Positions 37,177 through 46,794 of a stretch of 64,000 nucleotides of DNA are shown piece by piece; position 1 is the stretch's first letter; each line of letters opens with the position of its first letter. Below the pieces are notes generated by a model, which was given only the letters and a program-made list of their open reading frames with translations, was not told where the DNA came from and made no database searches. Location: the NCBI RefSeq assembly GCF_029582805.1, contig NZ_JAKKUT010000005.1, positions 150,887 through 214,886 on the forward strand, in the 5' to 3' direction. Position numbers and translations under genes: made by a program. The stretch is from Candidatus Synechococcus calcipolaris G9. Lineage in GTDB: Bacteria; Cyanobacteriota; Cyanobacteriia; Thermosynechococcales; Thermosynechococcaceae.

Positions 37177-37416
37177 TTAACTATCAGCGGATAACGCAGT
37201 AATACTCAGGATTTTGCCGCCCATGCGATTAATCCGTTGCATTTCCTCATTCATCCGGCTGTAGGCTACCGTGATAAATGTACTGCCACTCCGACGAATG
37301 GGATAACCCATTTTGTCCGTTTCATCATTTTGACGTAGGCCAGAGACTTCATAGCGGAAGACCCGACCGCCAGAAGGACTATTGGCGGTGCTGCCCGATG
37401 TCGTTTGACCAAACAT
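37177..37416 (-). CDS. cpcD: phycobilisome small rod-capping linker CpcD
   Basis: 79 residues from ATG 37416 (MFGQTTSGST). The longer frame overlaps cpcC and is not the usual start. A single CpcD-like domain with RVFRYEVSGLRQNDETDKMG, YPIRRSGSTFITVAYSRMNE and INRMGGKILSITAL. It caps the distal end of phycocyanin rods. It lies between cpcC and cpcE, as in other cpc operons. Confidence 0.93.
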   Translation of the reverse strand: MFGQTTSGSTANSPSGGRVFRYEVSGLRQNDETDKMGYPIRRSGSTFITVAYSRMNEEMQRINRMGGKILSITALSADS

Positions 37417-37453
37417 GGATACTGCCTCCGAAAGAACTAAGCAAACTAATCCC

Positions 37454-38317
37454 TTAAGCCGGGTTAATACTGATAATCCGAGCACCTAGACCCTTTAACT
37501 GCTGCATTTTGCTCAACAGTTGCTCATAGGGGACTAGGAACGCATTGCTACTGCGGCGAACACTAGGGTATCCCGGCTGGCGGATTCCTGAGACTTCAAT
37601 GCGGTACACACGACCACTTTTACCGTAGGAACCACCTAGGCAGGCCCGAGGCGGCGTATCGGAACTGGCAGCATAGTGGGACCAGCTACCATCGCTACTG
37701 GAGGGAGCAACCACGGTGGATGGCGTATTGGTGGCCAAATCCCGGGCGAGGCGAGACATGGTGCCTTCGGACTGGGCGCGATCGCTATTGGCATAGCCCC
37801 GATAAAGCCGGAACATACGACTAAAGCCGAGGCTAATTTGGCCCGTATGGAATTCAAAATCCCGATAGTGAGGAACAACGGAATCCCCAAAGGCATCGGT
37901 ATATTCCTGGGAATCAATGTAAGAGTCAATGTCGGCATCAAACCCTTCATTTTCATAAAGGTTGAGATGAAAAGTGACCTCAGACTCGTCGTAGGGGGCC
38001 CGCCCCAAAAGATGTTTGTAATTGAGTTCGATTACACGGGTTTGAAAATTGCCGTAGAAAAACTTGACTTTATAAAGTTCGGATTTGGCAACGGCACGGA
38101 CAAATTCCCTTACCGTAATTTTGCCATTCCGTAAAAGGGACTCGGCACTGGTGAGCCGTTCCGATTTCATCAGATAATCATTGCCCAAAACCTGGCGATA
38201 AACGGCATTGATTACCGTTGTAGCATCCTCATCACTCCAGTTGGGGCGTAGTTCTACGCGGGGGGCATCACTGAAGGCGGAGGTACCCAGGCGAGAGGCG
38301 GCGGTAGTTATAGCCAC
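37454..38317 (-). CDS. cpcC: phycocyanin rod linker CpcC (about 32 kDa)
   Basis: 287 residues. A PBS linker domain (about 20-165) has [40 protein letters not shown] and [21 protein letters not shown]-terminal CpcD-like domain (about 230-287) has [20 protein letters not shown] and [12 protein letters not shown]. It joins phycocyanin hexamers within rods. Only one cpcC is present between cpcA and cpcD. A hairpin separates it from cpcA. Confidence 0.94.
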   Translation of the reverse strand: MAITTAASRLGTSAFSDAPRVELRPNWSDEDATTVINAVYRQVLGNDYLMKSERLTSAESLLRNGKITVREFVRAVAKSELYKVKFFYGNFQTRVIELNYKHLLGRAPYDESEVTFHLNLYENEGFDADIDSYIDSQEYTDAFGDSVVPHYRDFEFHTGQISLGFSRMFRLYRGYANSDRAQSEGTMSRLARDLATNTPSTVVAPSSSDGSWSHYAASSDTPPRACLGGSYGKSGRVYRIEVSGIRQPGYPSVRRSSNAFLVPYEQLLSKMQQLKGLGARIISINPA

Positions 38318-38357
38318 GGTACAAAACTCCTATGACATCAAAGGTGGGTATAAACAA

Positions 38358-38414
38358 GCCCGGTGCTGTAAACAAAGCGTCAGCCATAACCGACTTCTGC
38401 TTACCTCACCGGGC
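38358..38414 (-). promoter_or_regulatory. cpcA-cpcC intercistronic hairpin (partial terminator)
   Basis: GCCCGGTG (minus strand, 38414-38407) pairs with CACCGGGC (38365-38358) over a long loop, followed by TTGTTTAT. It sits between the very highly expressed cpcBA and the less needed linker and lyase genes. It probably lets only part of transcription through or protects the cpcBA mRNA 3' end. Similar hairpins are known in other cpc operons. Confidence 0.6.
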
Positions 38415-38431
38415 CTCATCAAACGCTACTA

Positions 38432-38920
38432 CTAGCTCAGGGCATTGATAGCGTAGTCGATGTAAGCGTTGGCTTCCACGGCTGCTTGGCCGCTGAGACC
38501 ATGGCTAGCTTTGATGTTCTTCAGAGCTTCAACATACCAGCTAGGGGCAAGATCAAAGGTGCTGTTGATCTCGGCCAAACCAGCCACTAAGAACTCATCC
38601 AAAGGACCGGTACCACCAGCAACTAAGGAGTAGGTGATAATCCGCAGGTAGTAGCCGATGTCACGGGCACACTTGGCTTTCCCTTCGGGGGTAGAAGCGT
38701 ACTGAGAACCTTGGGTTGAGGTGGTGTAAGGGAACTTTTGGTACACTGCTTGGGCAGCCCCATCAATTAAGCCTTGGGCGTTGCTGGTTAGGGCACGGGC
38801 AGCTTCTAAACTTGCTGTGGCCCGCTTGAAGCGACCGTCAGCAGCTTGTAGCTCAGTGTTGCTTAGGAAACGGCCTTGGGTATCGGCAGCAGCGATGGCT
38901 TCAGTAATCGGGGTCTTCAT
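38432..38920 (-). CDS. cpcA: C-phycocyanin alpha subunit
   Basis: 162 residues, normal length. It starts [19 protein letters not shown] and has the chromophore site [20 protein letters not shown] with Cys84, and ends [12 protein letters not shown]. It carries one phycocyanobilin attached by CpcE/CpcF and pairs with CpcB in rods. The sequence is very close to thermophilic cyanobacterial phycocyanin alpha chains as I remember them. This supports a Thermosynechococcus-like source. Confidence 0.98.
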   Translation of the reverse strand: MKTPITEAIAAADTQGRFLSNTELQAADGRFKRATASLEAARALTSNAQGLIDGAAQAVYQKFPYTTSTQGSQYASTPEGKAKCARDIGYYLRIITYSLVAGGTGPLDEFLVAGLAEINSTFDLAPSWYVEALKNIKASHGLSGQAAVEANAYIDYAINALS

Positions 38921-38994
38921 AGTTTTGAGATGTCTCCCTATAGTTTGCGTTTTACAATGCGGTCAATGTGACGTTGGAATGAGCTAACGATAGC

Positions 38995-39513
38995 TTAGGC
39001 AACAGCAGCAGCAGCGCGATCGAAGTAGCCAGCCACTTCGGAAACCAAGGCACTGCAATCCCCAGGGGTAATGCCATTGGGATCGTTAGCAATGGCGATA
39101 GCAGCATCTTTCATTTTTTGAACGCCAACAGCCACGGAAGAACCAGGGGTTCCCAGGGCTTGGTAGGTTTCCCGCAGACCATTCAAGCAGCGATCATCTA
39201 GGACACTGGAGTCGCCGGCCAAGGTGGCGTAGGTGACATAGCGTAAGATGATTTCCATGTCGCGCAGGCAAGCAGCCATACGACGGTTGGTGTAGGCATT
39301 TCCACCGGGTTGGATCAACTGGGGTTGCTCAGCAAACAACGCACGGGCTGCATTGGCAACGATGGTCGAGGCATTGCTGGTGATCCGGTTGACGACATCC
39401 AACCGCTTGCTGCCTTCTTTTACCAAGCCGGACAAGGCATCGAATTGGGCACTGGTGAGAAATTCACCCCGGGCATCGGCCTGAGCCACAACTTTGGCAA
39501 ATGCATCTAGCAT
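38995..39513 (-). CDS. cpcB: C-phycocyanin beta subunit
   Basis: 172 residues. It starts [19 protein letters not shown] and contains [20 protein letters not shown] with the Cys82-type bilin site, and [20 protein letters not shown] with the second bilin Cys near 153. The Asn of [10 protein letters not shown] is the N-methylated residue in the family. TTAAGGAG lies nine bases before the ATG. First gene of the cpc operon. Confidence 0.98.
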   Translation of the reverse strand: MLDAFAKVVAQADARGEFLTSAQFDALSGLVKEGSKRLDVVNRITSNASTIVANAARALFAEQPQLIQPGGNAYTNRRMAACLRDMEIILRYVTYATLAGDSSVLDDRCLNGLRETYQALGTPGSSVAVGVQKMKDAAIAIANDPNGITPGDCSALVSEVAGYFDRAAAAVA

Positions 39514-39845
39514 GGATCAATTCTCCTTAATTAAAGAAGTCAGAACTTCGTTTGCAAGTTTCTAATAAAACCAAGCTGTATAAACAGCCGGGAAGGGAAA
39601 ACACGATTTAACGATATCGGTACTCCACTTGGTAGCGAGGATGACATCTGTGAGTGTGAGACCCTTCAGGTATTTCTTATACAATGCCGTGGGAATCGTG
39701 TTTATTGGAAGTTATTAATTCGTAAAACAACTGAAGAAATGAAAATATTTTTCCGGCGATCGCCACTAATGGGAGCCAAAAATATTAAATTTTTTATAAA
39801 TTTGGTTAAGTTTGTTTAAGTTATCCCCGACGGAATCTTGCATTT
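39514..39845 (-). promoter_or_regulatory. cpc operon promoter and 5' leader
   Basis: A 332-base non-coding divergent region between cpcB and the uracil-DNA glycosylase gene. The minus strand has AAGGAG (39528-39523) before cpcB. A small hairpin GCTGT/ACAGC lies at 39575-39588. A TATAAG box at 39681-39676 is a possible -10 element; I see no clear -35. The AT-rich part near 39770-39830 may serve the divergent gene. Positions are predicted only. Confidence 0.45.
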
Positions 39846-40601
39846 ATGAATGAACCGCAGCAATTTAGTCTCTTTGAGGAAATATCGCCCTTGGCATCCG
39901 ACGTTGCCCCGAATATTTCTGAGGGGGAAGCGGTCAAGTTGTCCCCTGATGATAAAATCGCCCCTGAAGACTACGATAAAATTCCCTCTTCAAGCAGTAT
40001 TTCTATTCCCCCGGGAACCTACGAAAACTTGGAAGCGTTAGGGGAGCATTGTCAGGTTTGCCAGCGGTGTGACTTGGGAGCAACCCGTACCCATGTGGTG
40101 GTGAGTCGGGGGAATCCCCAGGCAAGGCTGATGATTATTGGCGAGGGGCCCGGGCAAATGGAGGATGAAACGGGGCTACCCTTTGTGGGTAAGGCGGGCC
40201 AACTCTTGGATAAAATCTTGGCATCGGTAAATTTAGATCGCGATCGCGACGTTTACATTTGCAATATCGTGAAATGCCGGCCACCGGGCAACCGTGTCCC
40301 CACCCCCGAAGAATCAGCGGCCTGTTTACCCTATCTGTTGGAGCAAATTCGCCTTGTGGATCCAAAAATTATTCTTTTAGCAGGGGCAACGGCAGTGCGG
40401 GGACTCTTGAACGAGAAACAAGGCATCACAAAACTGCGGGGAAAATGGCTGGAGTGGAATGGACGGCTGTGTATGCCCATTTTGCACCCAGCGTATCTTC
40501 TCCGTAATGCATCACGGCAACCGGGAAGTCCAAAGTGGTTGACCTGGCAAGATATGCAGGCCGTGCGCGATCGCCTCCACCAACTCACATCGCAACCTTA
40601 A
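39846..40601 (+). CDS. family 4 uracil-DNA glycosylase
   Basis: 251 residues. The iron-sulphur ligands start at CQVCQRCDLG. Uracil-pocket motif IGEGPGQMEDETGLPFVGKAG and late motif ILHPAYLLRN define family 4 enzymes, which remove uracil from DNA; Cys residues near VYICNIVKCRPPGNR and EESAACLPYL complete the cluster. An N-terminal acidic, low-complexity tail of about 60 residues precedes the domain, as in other cyanobacterial members. It is divergent from cpcB. Confidence 0.9.
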   Translation: MNEPQQFSLFEEISPLASDVAPNISEGEAVKLSPDDKIAPEDYDKIPSSSSISIPPGTYENLEALGEHCQVCQRCDLGATRTHVVVSRGNPQARLMIIGEGPGQMEDETGLPFVGKAGQLLDKILASVNLDRDRDVYICNIVKCRPPGNRVPTPEESAACLPYLLEQIRLVDPKIILLAGATAVRGLLNEKQGITKLRGKWLEWNGRLCMPILHPAYLLRNASRQPGSPKWLTWQDMQAVRDRLHQLTSQP

Positions 40602-40640
40602 TCAGGTATGAAGGCTTAGTCAGGCATTAGGGCGTAGACA

Positions 40641-41036
40641 TTAGGCTTCTTCGGCGTGTTTTGCCCGGGCTGAGGGGGATTTTTCAAAGGTACTTTCGTC
40701 CTGAAGATAATCCAGCCATAGTTTTGCCAAGCTTTCGGCCTGTTCTTCTTTGGCCTCTACCACATGGTACATACGACGCGGCCGACCCCGACCTTCAACT
40801 TTTTTCCAGTAGCCACTGATGATTTGTTCGTCTTCTAGGAATTTCAGGGCACTGTAGAGCACCGTATCGGAAAGGCGATAGAAGGGATAGTCGGACTCAA
40901 TGGACTGAATCAGAGCCGTGCCATAGGAGTCTCCCTTGGCAACCAGGGTATGGAGGACGTAGCAGACAGCGACCTCTTTGCTGAGATAAACGGGCGGTGG
41001 CTGACGGAAAAAGCTATAGATATCGTCTAATTTCAT
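40641..41036 (-). CDS. PadR-family transcription regulator, possibly Pex-like
   Basis: 131 residues from ATG 41036 (MKLDDIYSFF); ATG 41051 would add five. The winged helix spans about 20-100, with AVCYVLHTLVAKGDSYGTAL, YRLSDTVLYSALKFLEDEQI and GRGRPRRMYHVVEAKEEQAE. The C-terminal part is helical. Length and the wing sequence resemble the cyanobacterial clock modifier Pex, which is a PadR protein, but by eye this remains only a suggestion. Confidence 0.75.
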   Translation of the reverse strand: MKLDDIYSFFRQPPPVYLSKEVAVCYVLHTLVAKGDSYGTALIQSIESDYPFYRLSDTVLYSALKFLEDEQIISGYWKKVEGRGRPRRMYHVVEAKEEQAESLAKLWLDYLQDESTFEKSPSARAKHAEEA

Positions 41037-41051
41037 AGCAAACCATCCCAA

Positions 41052-41659
41052 TAGGGTTTAAGTAGTCAACAGATGAACCAACACTCTCCTATGACCAGGA
41101 AACCGCACTACCACTAGCGAATAAACCAGAGAATATAAAAAGGCTCAAGGATATAACAGCAGGTTAAGATGTGCGATCGAAATAGGAGAGTACACCAGGA
41201 AACTACAGGGAAATCATAAATGCTCAGCAACAGCAAAATCAAGAGGTCAGAGCCATTATCTAAAAAATAAACAGATATTTCGCCTCTTTTTACTACGGCT
41301 CCTAGGTTTCAGGGATAGGGAAAACCAGGGGCGATCGCCCCATTCCCATTGCCTATTTTTGTCTGTAAGTGATCTAAACCAAGCAGATTCTGGGAAAACC
41401 TTACTGCCATAGTTTAGTGGAAATTGAAAATTACCTGACCTACAGTTAATCCCCATTGATAAAATCTATTTTACAAAGGAGAAATAAACACTATGGATAA
41501 AGTAAAATATTCTACGGCTTAACTCCCCAGTGAGTTGTCCCAGTTTAGAAAATCATAACCCCGAAAATTTGCCATCGAATCACTAGGAATAAGCCAGATA
41601 CCGTTAGCATAAATACAAGAGGATGCTCATGGGTCAATCATCAAAGCTGGGGATAAGCC
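41052..41659. other. intergenic region without recognisable genes
   Basis: 608 bases between divergent genes. It contains one HIP1-type palindrome (GGGGCGATCGCCCC near 41330) and AT-rich stretches near 41460-41520. I see no ORF with a sensible start, no hairpin plus T run and no tRNA-like fold. It must hold the promoters of the PadR gene and the kinase gene. Confidence 0.6.
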
Positions 41660-43204
41660 ATGCACGATAGCCACAACGATACAAATGTTGGTCAGACATT
41701 AATGAATCGCTATCGCCTAGCAGAATTGATCGGCAAAGGCTCCATGGGGCGAGTCTATCGGGCGGAGGATGTTCTCCTGGGGGGGGTTCCCGTTGCGGTG
41801 AAATTTTTAGCCCAAGCCCTAATGAATGAGCGAATGAAGGTGCGTTTTGCCCAGGAAGCTCGGGCAGGAGCCCTGTTGGGTCAAAAAAGTATCCATGTTG
41901 TCCGTGTCATTGACTACGGCGTTAATCCTGAAGATGTGCCTTTCTACGTGATGGAGTACTTACAGGGAGAAAACCTGAGTGATTTACTCCTAGAGGAACC
42001 CTTGCCCCTAGCCCGTTTCCTGCGCCTTGCTCGCCACATGTGTTTGGGCCTTCAGGTTGCCCATGAGGGGATCATGATTGAGGGCCAAAATTGTCCCATT
42101 ATTCATCGGGATATTAAACCCAGTAATGTTTTGGTGGTAACGGATCCGGCCCTAGGGGAATTGGGCAAAGTTTTAGATTTTGGGATTGCCAAATTTCTCA
42201 GCGATCGCCCCGACGATAATCAAACCTCATCCTTTATGGGAACCCTTGCCTACTGCTCTCCCGAACAAATCGAAGGGCGGGACTTGGATCATCGCTCCGA
42301 TATTTATAGCTTGGGCATCACGATGTATGAGCTACTCACGGGGAAGATGCCCCTACAAGCGGAAACCCATTCCATTGGCAGTTGGTTTAAGGCCCATCAC
42401 TTTCAGCAGCCGATTCCCTTCCATGTGGCGAGTCCGGGTTTAAACCTGCCGAAAGAATTAGAAACCCTGGTGATGGACTGCCTGGCCAAATCCCCGGTGG
42501 AACGGCCCCAAACCATGGCGGATATTCTCAAGGCCTTAATTCCCATTGAAGAACGCTATGGCACGGGCCGGATTACCCAACCCGGCATTGATCTACCGCC
42601 CCTCGACTCCGACACGGACGAGCCACCCCAGCCGCAAGTTGCCCTGCAATCCGTCGAAGAGGCCTGTTGGCAAGCCACATGGCCAAAGGATAAACCCCTA
42701 GCGGAAATTGTTTTTCCCCAAGCCATTCATGCCCAACGGGAATCCTCCGCATCGGTATGGGTGATGTTGCCCCGCAACGAAATTGATCGCCGGATGTTAA
42801 ATACCCGCTACAACCAGTTTTTGTTTACCATGTCCCCCCACCCGATGATTCTCTGGATCACCACCATTTATGATCCCCAGCAGGGGCCCCGTTGGTTGCC
42901 CTGCTACTTAGATATGAAGCAAGCCCGCAATCAAGACCTGTGCATGTTATTGGCGGCCACGGGCTACTATCCGCTGCTATTCTTTTCTTTGGAAGACTCT
43001 AAACACTGTATTAATGTGATGACAATTACGATCGCCACATTTCAGCGGCAATTATTGCGGGACTGGGTACAGTCGAGTAAAAACTTGCCCAGTAGCTCCA
43101 CTGCGGCCATTAGTCGCAACTTGCTCAAGACCGAGTTTGAAAACTATAAACCTAAAATCTTAGCTAAGCTGGAACATGTCCGGGGAGGCGTACTCATTGA
43201 CTAA
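41660..43204 (+). CDS. serine/threonine protein kinase (Hanks type)
   Basis: 514 residues. Kinase domain about 15-295: Gly loop IGKGSMGRVYRAED, catalytic Lys in VPVAVKFLAQ, HRDIKPSNVLVV, DFGIAKFLSD, and the activation segment GTLAYCSPEQIEGR. No membrane span is visible. The C-terminal 190 residues (from about AEIVFPQAIHAQRESSASVW) form a separate domain I cannot name. GGGGATAAGCC precedes the start. It is followed after 110 bases by the acetolactate decarboxylase gene on the same strand. A soluble signalling kinase is predicted; the substrate is unknown. Confidence 0.88.
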   Translation: MHDSHNDTNVGQTLMNRYRLAELIGKGSMGRVYRAEDVLLGGVPVAVKFLAQALMNERMKVRFAQEARAGALLGQKSIHVVRVIDYGVNPEDVPFYVMEYLQGENLSDLLLEEPLPLARFLRLARHMCLGLQVAHEGIMIEGQNCPIIHRDIKPSNVLVVTDPALGELGKVLDFGIAKFLSDRPDDNQTSSFMGTLAYCSPEQIEGRDLDHRSDIYSLGITMYELLTGKMPLQAETHSIGSWFKAHHFQQPIPFHVASPGLNLPKELETLVMDCLAKSPVERPQTMADILKALIPIEERYGTGRITQPGIDLPPLDSDTDEPPQPQVALQSVEEACWQATWPKDKPLAEIVFPQAIHAQRESSASVWVMLPRNEIDRRMLNTRYNQFLFTMSPHPMILWITTIYDPQQGPRWLPCYLDMKQARNQDLCMLLAATGYYPLLFFSLEDSKHCINVMTITIATFQRQLLRDWVQSSKNLPSSSTAAISRNLLKTEFENYKPKILAKLEHVRGGVLID

Positions 43205-43314
43205 GGGCCGCTCATTGACTAGAGTCCGTTGTGGCCGTTATGTTTGCTGCATTGAGTTTTAGCTAAGTGATCTGATTCTGATTCGATTCCATTTCTATTT
43301 CCCCACCATCACCC

Positions 43315-44148
43315 ATGAATCATATTCTCCATTGCGCGATCGCCCCCCATCTGAAAACCGCCCTTGACCTTCATCAACGGACTAGCGGCCTAAGTCTGAG
43401 TGAAATTTTAGAGCAAGCCCTCTCCCAATACCTAGAGGTGGGGGAAGAAACCCTCTTTCAAACTTCGACGATTAATGCCTTGGTGGAGGGGGTGTACCGG
43501 GGTGACTTAACCGTAGCGGAATTAAAGGAACATGGTGATTTTGGCCTGGGCACCTTTAATGATTTAGATGGGGAGATGGTGGTACTAGATGGCCAGGTCT
43601 ATCAACTCCGCAGTGATGGTACCGCCCATGTGGTGGAGGATGGGATTAAAACTCCCTTTGCTACCGTAACCGTCTGGAATCAGGATATTTTCGCCAAAAG
43701 CCAAGATCCCCTCACCTACGATCAATTACAGAACCATTTGAGTCGATTACTCCCCTCCGAAAATATGTTCTATGCCATTCGGATTGAGGGAACCTTCAAG
43801 CAAATTAAAACCCGTACCGTCAGCCGCCAAACCGAACCCACTCGCCTTATTGATGCCGCCGCCCAAGCCACGATTTATACATTCAATAATATTGGGGGAA
43901 CACTGGTAGGTTTTTGGGTTCCCCTCTATATGCAAACGGTGAATGTCCCTGGGTTTCACCTGCATTTTCTTAGTAAAGATCTCAGCGTGGGGGGGCATTT
44001 ATTGGACTGCTTGACGGATGACATTACCATTGCCCTAGACGAAACCCCCTTTACCCAGATTGCCTTGCCGGATACTTCAGCATTTCGTAGCGTTGATTTA
44101 ACAAAAGATACCCGCCATGAACTCGAAGCTGCGGAACAGGATCGCTAA
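43315..44148 (+). CDS. budA: alpha-acetolactate decarboxylase with an extra N-terminal RHH-like segment
   Basis: 277 residues. From about residue 46 the protein matches BudA/AldC: FQTSTINALVEGVYRGDLTV, DFGLGTFNDLDGEMVVLDGQ, and the metal site GFHLHFLSKDLSVGGHLLDC with His215, His217 and His228. Their +2/+11 spacing equals that of the zinc ligands in Bacillus AldC, and Glu87 matches the conserved acidic residue. It should convert acetolactate to acetoin. The first 45 residues (IAPHLKTALDLHQRTSGLSL, SEILEQALSQYLEVG) look like a ribbon-helix-helix or CopG-like helix pair not normally present. The stop overlaps the start of the ABC transporter gene by one base. Confidence 0.88.
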   Translation: MNHILHCAIAPHLKTALDLHQRTSGLSLSEILEQALSQYLEVGEETLFQTSTINALVEGVYRGDLTVAELKEHGDFGLGTFNDLDGEMVVLDGQVYQLRSDGTAHVVEDGIKTPFATVTVWNQDIFAKSQDPLTYDQLQNHLSRLLPSENMFYAIRIEGTFKQIKTRTVSRQTEPTRLIDAAAQATIYTFNNIGGTLVGFWVPLYMQTVNVPGFHLHFLSKDLSVGGHLLDCLTDDITIALDETPFTQIALPDTSAFRSVDLTKDTRHELEAAEQDR

Positions 44149-45884
44149 TGTCCCTGAGGTTGAGTTATCGCCCCCTGGTTCCCTACGTCCTATCCCATGG
44201 CAAAAAACTCACCTTTGCCTTTATCTGCACCCTAGGCTTTGTACTGACGATGCCGGCGATCGCCTACCTGATTGGCCAAGCCGCCACCTTTATTGCCGAA
44301 GGTGATTTACCGCGCCTCATTCGCTGGTCTGCGGCCTCCTCCCTGTTGTTTGTGGGCCGTGGACTCAGTCAATTTGGCCAAGACGCGCTGATGGCGGATA
44401 TTTCCCTACGCATTGTCTTAGATATTCGTCAGCGTCTCTATCGTCATTTGCAAAGCCTCGGCCTGGACTATTTTGAAACCGCCGCTACGGGGGATCTCAC
44501 CTATCGCATCACCGAGGATATCGATCGCATTGGTGAGGTAATTAACCGCAGTTTCCATAGTTTTTTCCCAGCGGTACTTACTCTAATCACCGTTTTGATC
44601 TACATGATCTATCTGAATTGGCAGTTAACCCTGGGTACCCTAATCATTGCCCCCTTGATGGCCCTGCTGATTGGCTCCTTTGGCAATCGGTTGCTCAAGT
44701 TTTCCCACCTGAGCCAGAGCCGTATTTCCGATTTGTCTTCCCTTTTAACGGAGGTTTTTAGCGGCATTCGCCTCGTCAAGGCCTTTGCCGCCGAAGATTA
44801 TGAAGTAGAGCGATTTCGCCAAGAGGCGGAAAATAATCGTCGCGCCCGTTATGCCACCGAACGGGTAAAAGCAATTCAATATCCAGTGGTGGGGTTTCTG
44901 GAAGCCCTCAGTGTCATTTGTCTGTTTATTTTAGGAGCGTGGCAAATCGGCCAGGAACACCTGACGGGGCCAGAATTTCTCAGTTTTATTACCGGGGTTG
45001 CCCTCCTGAGTAATCCCATCTATGCCATTACCTCAGACTATAACGAACTCAAGCAGGCAGAGGCTTCCGTTGATCGAGTGTTTGGCCTGTTTGATTTACA
45101 ACCGAATATTCGTGAACAGCCCAATGCCCAACCCCTTCCCCCCATCAGTGGCAAAGTGGAATACCGCAATGTCACCTTTTCCTATAGGTCCGAACAGCCG
45201 GTTTTACAGCACCTAAATGTTTTGGCCCTCCCCGGTGAGATGATTGCCCTTGTCGGCCATTCTGGAGCGGGAAAATCTACCCTGGTGAATCTGTTACCTC
45301 GGTTCTATGATCCCCAGGCTGGACAAATCTTGATCGATGGCATTGATATTAAAACCATTACCCTGAAAAGTCTGCGTCAACAGATTGGGATTGTTCCCCA
45401 GGAAACAATTTTATTTTCCGGCACGATTGCCAACAATATTGCCTTTGGCCAAAGAGCTATTCCCCTAGAGGCGATCGCCGCTGCGGCCAAAATTGCCAAT
45501 GCCCACGATTTTATTCTTGGTTTTCCCGACGGCTACCAAACCTGGGTGGGGGAACGGGGAGCAAATTTATCCGGGGGACAACGCCAGCGGTTAGCCATCG
45601 CCCGGGCCATCCTCCTGAATCCACGAATTTTAATCCTGGATGAAGCCACCTCCGCCCTTGATTCCGAGTCAGAAGCCCTCGTACAAGAAGCCCTAGAGAG
45701 GGCCACAGAAGGTCGAACAGTTTTTGTGATTGCCCACCGTTTAGCCACAGTACGTCGCGCCGATCGCATTTTAGTGCTTGACCAGGGCCGTGTCATTGAA
45801 TCCGGTAGCCATTGGGATCTTTTGCACCAGGATAACGGTACATCCCGCTACGCCCAGTTCTATGCCCAACAATCTGAGGGTTGA
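44148..45884 (+). CDS. ABC exporter with fused membrane and ATPase domains (MsbA/HepA-like)
   Basis: 578 residues. A six-helix transmembrane domain (about 20-310) is followed by an ATPase domain with Walker A LVGHSGAGKSTLVNLLPRFY, Q-loop IGIVPQETILFSG, signature NLSGGQRQRLAIARAI and Walker B ILILDEATSALDSESEA. It is a half-transporter of the lipid/peptide/drug exporter class that would work as a homodimer in the inner membrane. HepA of Nostoc, needed for envelope polysaccharide, is a related type, but the substrate is unknown here. Translation is coupled to the preceding decarboxylase by a TAATG overlap. Confidence 0.9.
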   Translation: MSLRLSYRPLVPYVLSHGKKLTFAFICTLGFVLTMPAIAYLIGQAATFIAEGDLPRLIRWSAASSLLFVGRGLSQFGQDALMADISLRIVLDIRQRLYRHLQSLGLDYFETAATGDLTYRITEDIDRIGEVINRSFHSFFPAVLTLITVLIYMIYLNWQLTLGTLIIAPLMALLIGSFGNRLLKFSHLSQSRISDLSSLLTEVFSGIRLVKAFAAEDYEVERFRQEAENNRRARYATERVKAIQYPVVGFLEALSVICLFILGAWQIGQEHLTGPEFLSFITGVALLSNPIYAITSDYNELKQAEASVDRVFGLFDLQPNIREQPNAQPLPPISGKVEYRNVTFSYRSEQPVLQHLNVLALPGEMIALVGHSGAGKSTLVNLLPRFYDPQAGQILIDGIDIKTITLKSLRQQIGIVPQETILFSGTIANNIAFGQRAIPLEAIAAAAKIANAHDFILGFPDGYQTWVGERGANLSGGQRQRLAIARAILLNPRILILDEATSALDSESEALVQEALERATEGRTVFVIAHRLATVRRADRILVLDQGRVIESGSHWDLLHQDNGTSRYAQFYAQQSEG

Positions 45885-45938
45885 AAAGTTGTCATTTTAC
45901 TACCCCAAAGGATCGGGTTTCAGAATTAGGAGCTTGCG

Positions 45939-46595
45939 ATGAAAATGTCCGCCAGCGATCGCCACAAACTTGATCAAACCGATGATGCGCTGTTCTATCA
46001 ACTGCCTCGATTTGTCACCCATGTGGATCAGGGTTTTATTGATCAGTTAACCCAACTCTATCGCCAATACCTGAGATCAGGAATGCGCGTTTTAGATTTA
46101 ATGAGTAGCTGGGTATCCCATTTGCCCGCAGAGATGACCTTTGATCAGGTTTGTGGGCATGGTCTTAATCAAGAAGAGTTAGCCAAAAATCCCCGCCTTG
46201 ATCATTATTTTGTCCAAAATTTAAACCAAACCTTAGAACTGCCCCTGGAAGATGAATCCTTTGATGCCGTACTCATTGCCGTTTCTGTGCAATATCTCCA
46301 GTATCCCGAAGCCATTTTCAAGGAGATTCAGCGGGTTTTATGTCCAGGGGGTGTGGTGATTGTCAGTTTTTCTAATCGAATGTTTTTCCAGAAGGCCATT
46401 CAAATTTGGCGCGAGGCTAGGGATGGCGATCGCCTACAACTGGTGCAAAATTACATCAATCTCGTACCTGGCTTCAGAGAGCCGATAGTTTATAAAAACC
46501 CTGGTGCTAGTTTCCGTTTACCCTGGTTTCCAGAACCCGACCCCTTTTATGGAGTTGTGGCCTTAAAGTCATCGTCCCTACCTGAGCCTGCTTGA
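45939..46595 (+). CDS. class I SAM-dependent methyltransferase-like protein
   Basis: 218 residues. The central region has a Rossmann methyltransferase pattern: MRVLDLMSSWVSHLPAE, LPLEDESFDAVLIAVSVQYL and EIQRVLCPGGVVIVSFSNRM. The Gly-rich motif I is unusual (LDLMSSW rather than LDxGxGxG), as in the cyanobacterial subgroup with this N-terminus. The substrate is unknown. It follows the ABC exporter by 54 bases. Confidence 0.75.
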   Translation: MKMSASDRHKLDQTDDALFYQLPRFVTHVDQGFIDQLTQLYRQYLRSGMRVLDLMSSWVSHLPAEMTFDQVCGHGLNQEELAKNPRLDHYFVQNLNQTLELPLEDESFDAVLIAVSVQYLQYPEAIFKEIQRVLCPGGVVIVSFSNRMFFQKAIQIWREARDGDRLQLVQNYINLVPGFREPIVYKNPGASFRLPWFPEPDPFYGVVALKSSSLPEPA

Positions 46596-46602
46596 TCGTT
46601 TA

Positions 46603-46624
46603 GATATTGAGAATAATTTTTATC
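46603..46624. promoter_or_regulatory. weak Fur-box-like sequence upstream of isiA
   Basis: GATATTGAGAATAATTTTTATC is partly similar to the 19-bp Fur consensus GATAATGATAATCATTATC. It lies about 280 bases before isiA, a gene known to be repressed by Fur in other cyanobacteria. The match is imperfect and could be chance. Confidence 0.22.
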
Positions 46625-46794
46625 CCTTTCTCCTTCTAGCGCCTCTGACTACTGCAAACCTGCTCCCAAGCTTCCCCCTAACTAGCGATCGCTAATTTTC
46701 CCTGAAATTTGCGGAATCAAGAAAAGGATTAACCACACATTCGCCTAAATTAAGTAAAAAAAGAAATTAAACTTAATAAATCTCCCCTAACCTA

